A DNA stretch of 50,603 bases from SAR202 cluster bacterium bin90 (GTDB taxonomy: Bacteria; Chloroflexota; Dehalococcoidia; Lucifugimonadales; JADFKI01), in contig MPND01000025.1 in NCBI GenBank assembly GCA_002238855.1, forward strand, positions 1-50,603, written 5' to 3'. The translations under genes were made by a program, and so were the position numbers. Below are positions 34,472 through 41,103 of this stretch, in pieces. Every line of letters begins with the position of its first letter. The stretch's first letter is position 1. The notes under the pieces were generated by a model. That model was not told the DNA's origin and ran no database searches. It saw nothing but the letters and a program-made list of their open reading frames with translations.

Positions 34472-34822
34472 ATGACAATCCAGCTTAATTGTCCGTATTG
34501 CAGTGTGCTGGTGGAGGTGGACCCTCTGGAGGAAGGCGGACCGATGGCGGGGGAAAACCTGATCTGCGCTGCCTGCAACAATGTCTTCACGCTGAACCAG
34601 CGAATGCCGGTCGAGGAGCCGCCGCTTGTGGTGGATCCGTCCGGCGAGGCGGTGATGTATCGTCCCGGCACGCGTAGGATCGGCATACTGGAGACTCTTG
34701 GAGCGATACTCAGAGGAATGGTGGTCGGATTGGCCCTGGTCACTCTGATGGTGATGATGTTCATTTTCGGCTGGGCCTACGGAGACGGGATGTTCAGTCT
34801 CTTTAGCGCGATGTTCGGTTAA
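34472..34822 (+). CDS. Zinc-ribbon protein with one membrane helix
   Basis: 116 residues: an N-terminal zinc ribbon with CPYC and CAAC (21 residues between the pairs), a Pro-rich linker, and one C-terminal membrane helix (about residues 79-108, ALVTLMVMMFIFGWAYG). This order, ribbon first and helix near the end, puts the ribbon in the cytoplasm if the tail is an anchor. No family function is known. GAGGAAG lies upstream of the ATG, 62 bases after the preceding gene. Confidence 0.6.
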   Translation: MTIQLNCPYCSVLVEVDPLEEGGPMAGENLICAACNNVFTLNQRMPVEEPPLVVDPSGEAVMYRPGTRRIGILETLGAILRGMVVGLALVTLMVMMFIFGWAYGDGMFSLFSAMFG

Positions 34823-34832
34823 AGGACGAACG

Positions 34833-35429
34833 ATGATTTTCGAGCCCTTGATGCATGAGTTGCTGCAGCTGACGAGCTCCCAGGCGCGTGAGGTTGCGGA
34901 CGTGGGAATGGTTGTCGCCAGAGAATGGGCGCAGCAGCTTCACTTCGAGGACAAGTCGGTGAACGCCGGACTTGATTTCTCAAGGTCGATGATGCGGGTC
35001 TTCATGGTAATCACCGTTGGCGCGGTGATGCCGATGTACTGGGTATTCCTGATGGTTATGCTTGCGACCGCGGGCGGAGATCCGCGAAGGCTGGAGAGGG
35101 TTAGACATGCGTTCTGGGCCCTAGTGCAGGCTCTTGCCCTGATGGTAACCGCCTACGTGGTGGTCAACTTCTCTGTGACCTTTGCGTTCCTCATCAGTGG
35201 CGTTGCCGACGTCGTGCTCTTTTGGGACCCGATGATTTTCGAAACTGGAGACTTTAGCCTCGACAAAGTGCTTCAGGATGAGGTGGCGCTGGAGGGAGAG
35301 GTGCTGATGCTGTTCGGGGACTCTGAGACGATTCTGTGCGAGAGCGCGTTGGATCCGACAGCCGTGGACGCTGGGTGGAGTTATGTTCCTGATATTGCAG
35401 GAACTGGGATACCTGGATGCGTGCTGTAA
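34833..35429 (+). CDS. T4SS pilin-like (TrbC/VirB2-type) protein with C-terminal Cys pair
   Basis: 198 residues with two hydrophobic helices (about 50-78 and 90-130), joined by GGDPRRLERVRHAF. A Gly-Gly-Asp-Pro-Arg turn between two helices is the hallmark of the T4SS pilin family (Pfam T4SS_pilin) of single-membrane bacteria. About 35 residues precede the first helix without a clear signal peptide. The end of the protein is ETILCES..., then GWSYVPDI and a final Cys, resembling the Cys-WxW-Cys module of its neighbours but with WSY. It starts 10 bases after the zinc-ribbon gene. Confidence 0.6.
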   Translation: MIFEPLMHELLQLTSSQAREVADVGMVVAREWAQQLHFEDKSVNAGLDFSRSMMRVFMVITVGAVMPMYWVFLMVMLATAGGDPRRLERVRHAFWALVQALALMVTAYVVVNFSVTFAFLISGVADVVLFWDPMIFETGDFSLDKVLQDEVALEGEVLMLFGDSETILCESALDPTAVDAGWSYVPDIAGTGIPGCVL

Positions 35430-35448
35430 GTAATAGAGGGTCTTAACA

Positions 35449-35838
35449 ATGGAAGAAGAGCGAGGCTTTCTGGAAGGCGACTTGATCGACAAGACTGGGC
35501 AGGTCCTTGGACTTGAACGGAGGTTTGTCGTGCCGGCGATGATTTCCACCGCGGTGTTGATGGGCGTTGCGATATTCATTGCGGTGGTTTCCGTGGGGGA
35601 TGTTAGAGAGCAATTCCTCAGTGATGAGCGCCAGGGACAGTCGGAGGCTGAGAGGCTCCGGCAGACTGTCGTGGAAATAGTGTCAGGGGGGAGCATTCCT
35701 GACGTTGCAAGCGGTGAGGCACATGTGAGCGGCGAGACGTGCGGCCCACATCTGAGCGGCGAGACTGGCTTGAAGAGGGGCTGGTTATGGATCGAAGACG
35801 AAGAATTGTGTCGCAGGGTTCACAGGAGCGGCAGATGA
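35449..35838 (+). CDS. Single-helix membrane protein with C-terminal Cys-WxW-Cys module
   Basis: 129 residues. One membrane helix (about residues 27-50, VVPAMISTAVLMGVAIFIAVV) is followed by a short coil-prone stretch. The tail has HVSGETCGPHLSGET, a 9-residue near-repeat, then GWLWIEDEELCRR. The Cys, the WLW and the second Cys match the module found in four other genes here. The N-terminus is cytoplasmic by charge, so the module would be outside. No further family. It follows the pilin-like gene by 19 bases. Confidence 0.55.
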   Translation: MEEERGFLEGDLIDKTGQVLGLERRFVVPAMISTAVLMGVAIFIAVVSVGDVREQFLSDERQGQSEAERLRQTVVEIVSGGSIPDVASGEAHVSGETCGPHLSGETGLKRGWLWIEDEELCRRVHRSGR

Positions 35839-35846
35839 GAGACTAA

Positions 35847-36347
35847 ATGCCGCGAGACAGGCTTTACGTGGCGCTAGATTCTCAGAGCATCAAGGTGCGG
35901 GCATTTGAGGTCGAGTAAATAGACCACGAGGTCACGGCGATAGTTGAAGAGAGGTTTGGAAGGGAGTGGAACAGGGAAATCTACCGCATCTACTCTGGCG
36001 GAGACAAGCAGGAATGGAATGGAAGAATGAGGTGGTTGCGTAGGGAGAAAAAGATCAGGAAGTGGCGATTTCCCAAGCAAAAGGAGCGCCGGGCGCCGGA
36101 AGAGTGGGACTACTGGATCAGGAGGCATGCTTTGGGCTGGTGCCTGTGCGAAAGGGACGCCAAGCCTGAGAATACGGTATGCGTTCTGGTGTCGAATGGC
36201 GGCGACTTCCGCAATACGGTGAAGCTGCTGTTGAGAAACTCGGTTGAGGTGGTTGTCGTTGGATGGGGAGAAGAGAACGGCGGCATCAGTAATCTTGTCG
36301 GGCCGGAAAGGCTACTCCTCAGGCAGGGTGCATCTCGGAGATGGTGA
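35847..36347 (+). pseudogene. NYN/LabA-like nuclease domain, interrupted by an in-frame stop (copy 1)
   Basis: ATG at 35,847 starts MPRDRLYVALDSQSIKVRA, then an in-frame TAA at 35,916-35,918 (codon 24) is followed by an uninterrupted 143-codon frame to 36,347. The whole reads as one domain: an N-terminal strand ending in LDSQ, and later VCVLVSNGGDFRNTVKLLL and VEVVVVGWG. This is the pattern of NYN (PIN-like) nucleases, with the first catalytic Asp in LDSQ and SGDxDF-like in SNGGDF. It belongs to the RNase/nuclease-type superfamily, but here it is broken unless the stop is read through or is an error. Confidence 0.55.
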
Positions 36348-36354
36348 AGATTTG

Positions 36355-36808
36355 ATGAGAAGCAGGGTTTTAGTCGTGCTTGATTCGGAGGCATTTAAGG
36401 TCGGCTTGGATGAAGCGATGGACATAGACAGGAGAGTGCGTCAGATCATAAGGGTGTGGGTATAGGGTGCCGCGAAACTATTCACTAAAAGGGTGTATGG
36501 CTGGTATAAGACCAAGCAGCTGATGACGGCCCTAGGGGTGAAGGCTGGCTGGCGACAGGGTGGCACAGGGGAAAGTCAGGATGTGATTCCTTACCTGTGG
36601 AACGACTGTAAGGCTTCTTGCCTTGAGCGGCCACGCAGCACGAGGGCTGGTGCTCTGTTCTGACATGGCGGAGGTGGCAGGCTTGGTGACAGAAATTGGC
36701 AAGGTGGGCGTGGACATCAGGATTATAACAACCGCTAGAGCTGAAAGGAACAAACTGGCGGCAATGGTTCGAATGGACAAAATGGCGACGTTGCCAAGAA
36801 TGGGGTAA
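36355..36808 (+). pseudogene. NYN-like domain, in-frame stop and frameshift (copy 2)
   Basis: ATG at 36,355 gives MRSRVLVVLDSEAFKVG, similar to the start of copy 1. A TAG lies at 36,463, and reading on in that frame gives a plausible middle (YGWYKTKQLMTALG, QDVIPYLWNDC) before a stop at about 36,661. The expected end, RGLVLCSDMAEVAGLV and GVDIRIITTARAE, is in the +1 frame (from about 36,623). A single-base shift and one stop thus break this copy. With copy 1 next to it, this looks like a tandem duplication, both decayed. The second-Asp region (CSDMAEV) is weaker than the SGDSDF consensus. Confidence 0.5.
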
Positions 36809-36867
36809 CTATCGTGGGAAAGCCCTGGTGGTCACAATCTGAGCGTGAGGAAGCAGGAGTTAATGCT

Positions 36868-38202
36868 ATGACAGCTAAACGGTATGCCGCGGCGTTTTTC
36901 GCAGGTGTGCTGGTTTTCGTAAGTTTCGGATGCAGGGGTGAGGCCGGGATGAGTATTCCAAGAGAAGATGCAGTCGAGAGGCCTGTGGTTGTGGCGCCGA
37001 CCGTTGAGCCGTCAGCGGGTGGGCAAGACTCGAAAGCGGCACCGGCAGAGGTGGTTGCAACACCAACAGCCTATGCCCTGACGGTTCCAAGCCCGAGGAT
37101 TGTGACCTCGACACCCGTGATTGTAGATACGGGGAAGATACTTGTTGAAGACCTGGATTGCAGCGTCTTCGACAGCGCGCAAGCGGCTCAAGCCGCCTTT
37201 CTCTCGGTAGGCGGCCCTCTCGATGATGATTTTTCACTGGATACAAACAGGGATGGAATTGCGTGCAATGCCGACACGGACGCGGGAGCGGATGGACGGA
37301 GGTGGGCCTTCTCGGACTCTGACGGACCTGGGCCTGCGGGCACCATTAGGCCAACCGCCACACCTGACGCGCAGGAGCCACCAAAGCCGCCTGAGTTGGA
37401 GGGGCAGCGCCTCGGTCTTTGGGAAATCGATTGGGCGCATATGCAGAGCGTGGGGGTTGTTCGGATCGTGAAGGTTGCGGAGAGACTCCTAGGTAGTGGC
37501 GACTTTCCTATCAGCTTCGCCCAGGATGAGTGCGGCCCAAGTGTGGGAAGTGACTTGACGGAGGCGAACTGGACTTGGGATGGGGAGGAGAGGTCAGGCT
37601 GGATTTGGGTTGATGTACCAGAGAGTGAGGGGGATTACTGCGTGGCGGCATACTGGGGAGCTGAAACCGACTTTTTACCGTTGCCCGTTTATCCGAGGGA
37701 TAGTCGCAAAGTGCGGCCGCGAGTCCCGCACGTGAGTGAGGGGCTGGTCTTCAGGGTCGATCATGAGTGGCGAAACTACGATGTTCCTCCTGCCGATCCA
37801 CGTGAGGGTGGCGCAATAAGATTCCGTGGGAACACTCCTGATCCCATTCCTGGCTACACGGTGGAGGAGCCTTACTTGATGATTGAGGTGGGTGAAGAGC
37901 GGCAACCTCTACTCTGTGGCCCAGAGATGATGCCAGCGGCTATATGGACACATGAAGAGGGCTTCGTACCTCTGACAATTGAGGAGGAACAAGCATACGC
38001 AAAGTTACAGACTGAGTGGCCGTTGCTCGCCTCAATTGAGTGGAACGAGGATGTGGCCGAGACGAAGAAAGAGGCGGAGACGCTTGGCTGGTACTTCGTG
38101 CTGGGTAATCGAGGTACATGGCCCTTCTTCTGCTGGAACCTTGCGAATCAGGAGGAGTTGCCGGATACGACACCATGCCTTGAATGCTACGAGCGGAAGT
38201 AG
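36868..38202 (+). CDS. Exported protein with Excalibur calcium-binding domain and Cys-WxW-Cys module
   Basis: 444 residues. The N-terminus has a signal peptide (YAAAFFAGVLVFVSFGC); SFGC is a near-lipobox, so it may be a lipoprotein, though the Ser at -3 is atypical. A Pro/Thr-rich linker leads to an Excalibur domain: DLDCSVFDSAQAAQAAF ending in DTNRDGIACN, with its two Cys and Ca-binding Asp residues. After another linker come RLGLWEIDW, then DECGPSVGSD, NWTWDGEERSGWIWVDV and a Cys at DYC, the shared module. A Cys-Gly-Pro-Glu pattern near the end may be a second copy. I chose ATG at 36,868, with AGGAG 8 bases upstream, over GTG at 36,814. Excalibur domains occur in exported proteins of single-membrane bacteria. 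Confidence 0.72.
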   Translation: MTAKRYAAAFFAGVLVFVSFGCRGEAGMSIPREDAVERPVVVAPTVEPSAGGQDSKAAPAEVVATPTAYALTVPSPRIVTSTPVIVDTGKILVEDLDCSVFDSAQAAQAAFLSVGGPLDDDFSLDTNRDGIACNADTDAGADGRRWAFSDSDGPGPAGTIRPTATPDAQEPPKPPELEGQRLGLWEIDWAHMQSVGVVRIVKVAERLLGSGDFPISFAQDECGPSVGSDLTEANWTWDGEERSGWIWVDVPESEGDYCVAAYWGAETDFLPLPVYPRDSRKVRPRVPHVSEGLVFRVDHEWRNYDVPPADPREGGAIRFRGNTPDPIPGYTVEEPYLMIEVGEERQPLLCGPEMMPAAIWTHEEGFVPLTIEEEQAYAKLQTEWPLLASIEWNEDVAETKKEAETLGWYFVLGNRGTWPFFCWNLANQEELPDTTPCLECYERK

Positions 38203-38210
38203 GTTTCCAG

Positions 38211-40457
38211 ATGAGCACAGAGAACAGCGAAAGCAACAGATGGAGGTATCACAAGGTCCCTACGTTTGCGGACGTTGAAGATGCGGTGATCGGCGGTCTG
38301 AGCGGCAAGCAGCTCGTGGGCATCGTGATTGCGCTCGTTTCTGGTTTTGGCGTCTTCCAGATATTGGGAGCATTGCCGATGATGCCTCGATTGCTGGCGT
38401 GCGCGGCTGTTGCGTCTATTGTCGCAGGACTGATTGCAATCCGGCCTGGAGGGCGGTCGTTATTCATGTACCTGTTGGACTGGGTGTTTCTCTATCTTGG
38501 GCCGCGATACTACGGCGACCGAGTGACGAGCCTCGTGTCCTCAAGGGCTATTGATGACGCAGATCGAAGGCGAGGTAAGGGTGGTGTGCAGATAGTGGTG
38601 AGGATACCACTGCCGGGGCGCTCTTACTGGACGAATATGTTCTTCCGTGTGCCTTTCAAGAGGGCACGAAGTAAAGTGCAAATAGGGATGGCCTTGCTCG
38701 CAGGATGTCTCGGGATGGCGCTTTCGACTACGACTGCGTGCTCATCGGATGTGGCGAGGGCGCAAGTGCCTGAGGAATACGCGGGGAAAAGGGTTTACCT
38801 GCAGTCAATTGTGGCGAATCTGGGCAATGACATCAGCACTGGGGGGCAGGCGGTCAGTGTCCAGCTGAAGGCAGCAGCACCGCTTAAGTGGGCGGGTCCG
38901 CGGGTTAACGAGACCTTGCAGTCAGTTTACGATTTGGACGCACACCGGACAAGAGTGTCGCCTGGATGGAGACGCGCCGGGAGTGCCGCAGAGATCGAAC
39001 CCGTTGCCTCGTTGGAAACGGGTGACGAGTTGAGCTTCGAGGACATCTACGTCGGCGACAGGCTGGATTTGCGACCCTACTGCGATGTATCGACAGGAAT
39101 TGATGGGCATTACATCAATCCCGACTTATCACCTCCACAGAGGTCGCGCAGGATCCACTCGAAGGACTGCCGGATACGACCACCAGGAGGAGTGGGGAGT
39201 GGGAGGCTGAGTGTTGATGAGGCGCTATCGAAGCCTGCGCTCTCGATCAACTGGGAGGACAGAAAGCAGAACCAGGGTGCGCTCTCGATCAGCCGGAGCA
39301 TGCTGCCCTTTCCCGGACCGTCGCTGGAGGAGATAGGTGTTGAGGTCATTGACCCGGGTGGGGCGGAACTGCTTAATATCGACGCTCTCTGCAAGATGAA
39401 CGACACAAATGTGATTAGCCTGGGACTGCAGAGTGAGAAACCGTCGTCGTCGCCGCCAGACTACTTCGATGGGCAGGGCGGGAGATGGATTGCAGGTGAG
39501 GTGAGGACGTGCCCGCTGGCTTCGACCGCTTTTAGAACAGCAAGGGTTATCCTGCCGGAGACGACAGTTTTCGCCGCCGGCAACTCTGACTATGAAATTA
39601 GGGTGCGACCTGCCGTCGATACATTCAGGGCGGACGACATTGTCAATAACGCTACGCTCACGGTTTTGGACAACGCAGGAAACTCGATATTCAGCAAGAG
39701 TGTGCCGAAGGCGGGCGATGCCGAATATGACCCTTTGAAGCCGGATACGGTCAAGTTCAACATAGCGCCCCCTGCCTATGAGCCAAAGGAATTCTCGACA
39801 GATCTGGATACGGCGATAATTCAGATCCAGATTGAGATTGAGCATGTCGTGACAGTGATAAGGCCTGTTTATCAGCCCATAGCGTTTTATCCGGAGCGGA
39901 GGGTGTCTCACATCAGAAGTTGCGGTTGCAGCAAATCAAGCGGGTCCTGCAACTCGTCAGGTAACTGCAGTTGCAGTTGCAGCTCGCGGTCGACATCTGC
40001 GTGGTTCACTTACTGGGAAGACCACTACCGCGTTGACGAAAAGGACAGAGAATTCCTCCGGACGTTTCCTTGGGGGTATTTTTTTTTCTTCTCCAGCCGG
40101 CGGCTGTTGTTGGAGCCGTTGGCGGTGACGTTCGAGCAGCCATACCAGGAATTGGTATACATAGAGCCGACTCCTGAACCCGGGGAAGTGAGAGAGAAGC
40201 CGTATTTCTCGTCAGGAGACAGGTTGGGGCTTTGGGATAGTGAGCCGCTTATCTGCCGCTCGGGAGTGGGCCAGGATGACGAGGGTAGATGGACGGGATG
40301 GTTGTGGGTGGAGCCGGGAGTCAACAGTGCGGGTGAGCCCTTCGGTGGGTGCCGAAGAGCTTACGGATGCAAGCTCGACATACCTGCGGTTGAAGAGCCA
40401 TTTGGAGCCGGTGGGACTCCGACGGAGGAAGACTATGAATGCATCAACCGGGAATAG
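38211..40457 (+). CDS. PrgI/VirB3-like membrane domain fused to large outer domain with Cys-rich loop
   Basis: 748 residues. Residues 1-100 look like a PrgI-type protein: VPTFADVEDAVIGGLSGKQL followed by two helices (about 34-54 and 59-78), then LGPRYYGDR. A third hydrophobic stretch around 158-180 (GMALLAGCLGMALSTTTAC) resembles a lipoprotein signal, so the rest would be outside. The outer part is mainly strands, with a Cys-rich loop near residues 570-592 (SCGCSKSSGSCNSSGNCSC) and, near the end, GLWDSEPLICRSG, WTGWLWVEPG and GGCRRAYGC, the shared Cys-WxW-Cys module. A nine-T run at 40,079-40,087 lies in the frame. PrgI/VirB3-like proteins assemble the inner-membrane part. The start is ATG at 38,211; 38,184 would overlap the previous gene. 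Confidence 0.65.
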   Translation: MSTENSESNRWRYHKVPTFADVEDAVIGGLSGKQLVGIVIALVSGFGVFQILGALPMMPRLLACAAVASIVAGLIAIRPGGRSLFMYLLDWVFLYLGPRYYGDRVTSLVSSRAIDDADRRRGKGGVQIVVRIPLPGRSYWTNMFFRVPFKRARSKVQIGMALLAGCLGMALSTTTACSSDVARAQVPEEYAGKRVYLQSIVANLGNDISTGGQAVSVQLKAAAPLKWAGPRVNETLQSVYDLDAHRTRVSPGWRRAGSAAEIEPVASLETGDELSFEDIYVGDRLDLRPYCDVSTGIDGHYINPDLSPPQRSRRIHSKDCRIRPPGGVGSGRLSVDEALSKPALSINWEDRKQNQGALSISRSMLPFPGPSLEEIGVEVIDPGGAELLNIDALCKMNDTNVISLGLQSEKPSSSPPDYFDGQGGRWIAGEVRTCPLASTAFRTARVILPETTVFAAGNSDYEIRVRPAVDTFRADDIVNNATLTVLDNAGNSIFSKSVPKAGDAEYDPLKPDTVKFNIAPPAYEPKEFSTDLDTAIIQIQIEIEHVVTVIRPVYQPIAFYPERRVSHIRSCGCSKSSGSCNSSGNCSCSCSSRSTSAWFTYWEDHYRVDEKDREFLRTFPWGYFFFFSSRRLLLEPLAVTFEQPYQELVYIEPTPEPGEVREKPYFSSGDRLGLWDSEPLICRSGVGQDDEGRWTGWLWVEPGVNSAGEPFGGCRRAYGCKLDIPAVEEPFGAGGTPTEEDYECINRE

Positions 40458-41085
40458 GCTGAAGCAGAAGGGAGCACGGCTGTGGGGCAGGCGCGATGGT
40501 ATCAGCACGGCAATGAGACTCGGCCGCAGAGTGGCTGGCGCGATCTTGGCGGTACTTGTAATTATGGTCATTGCTGGACAGGGAGAGCTCGAGGCACAGA
40601 GTCCTGTTGAGGGGCCGTGGATGAGAATGGACCAGATCATCTGCTTCACGAACCCAACATGCACCAATCAATCGGTACTTGACGGAACTGATGTGGAGTA
40701 CATTGCGGATTACGGGCAGCGTTATGAGTATGGGCAAGAGCGCCGGAGGCAGTGTTATTACAGCGGGACCGATGGTCCGGAGGCGCACGAGGTGAACGCG
40801 CTATTTCTGATGATGGCCTGCAGGATTGGGATAGGGGTAGGTGGACTCGCATGGATCGGTACGGGTATCGGACTGATGGCGTTGGGTTGGACGGCGTTCA
40901 GGAGGAGCCTGGAGGCATTCTCCACGAGTGGAGGTGGGGGTACAAGCGCGTTGCGTGCGGCGATTGATGTACCGATCGGCATTCTAATTATGTTCATGGC
41001 ATTCGGCTTGACGGCGCTGATATACGGCGTCGGGAGGTACAACTTCATCCGGTATCTCAACCCGGACGTCTGGACGACACCATAA
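40435..41085 (+). CDS. Signal-peptide, two-helix pilin-like protein
   Basis: 216 residues. A basic N-terminus is followed by a hydrophobic signal (AGAILAVLVIMVIAG) ending near LEAQ, then a Cys-rich outer segment (ICFTNPTC, QCYYSG) and two long helices (GVGGLAWIGTGIGLMALGW and GILIMFMAFGLTALIYGVG). The layout fits a VirB2/T4SS pilin with an extended N-terminus, the third two-helix candidate of the operon. The start is ATG at 40,435 with GGAGGAA just upstream, overlapping the previous gene's end by 23 bases. An ATG-like start at 40,240 would lie inside the preceding gene and is not used. VirB4 follows 18 bases later. Confidence 0.6.
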   Translation: MNASTGNRLKQKGARLWGRRDGISTAMRLGRRVAGAILAVLVIMVIAGQGELEAQSPVEGPWMRMDQIICFTNPTCTNQSVLDGTDVEYIADYGQRYEYGQERRRQCYYSGTDGPEAHEVNALFLMMACRIGIGVGGLAWIGTGIGLMALGWTAFRRSLEAFSTSGGGGTSALRAAIDVPIGILIMFMAFGLTALIYGVGRYNFIRYLNPDVWTTP

Positions 41086-41103
41086 GTTAGAAGGAAGAAT
41101 GAT

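Noticed and set aside
35916..36465. Stop-codon recoding (TAA and TAG read through)
   Set aside because: All other genes here end at normal TAA, TAG or TGA stops without frame continuation, so decay or sequence error is simpler.
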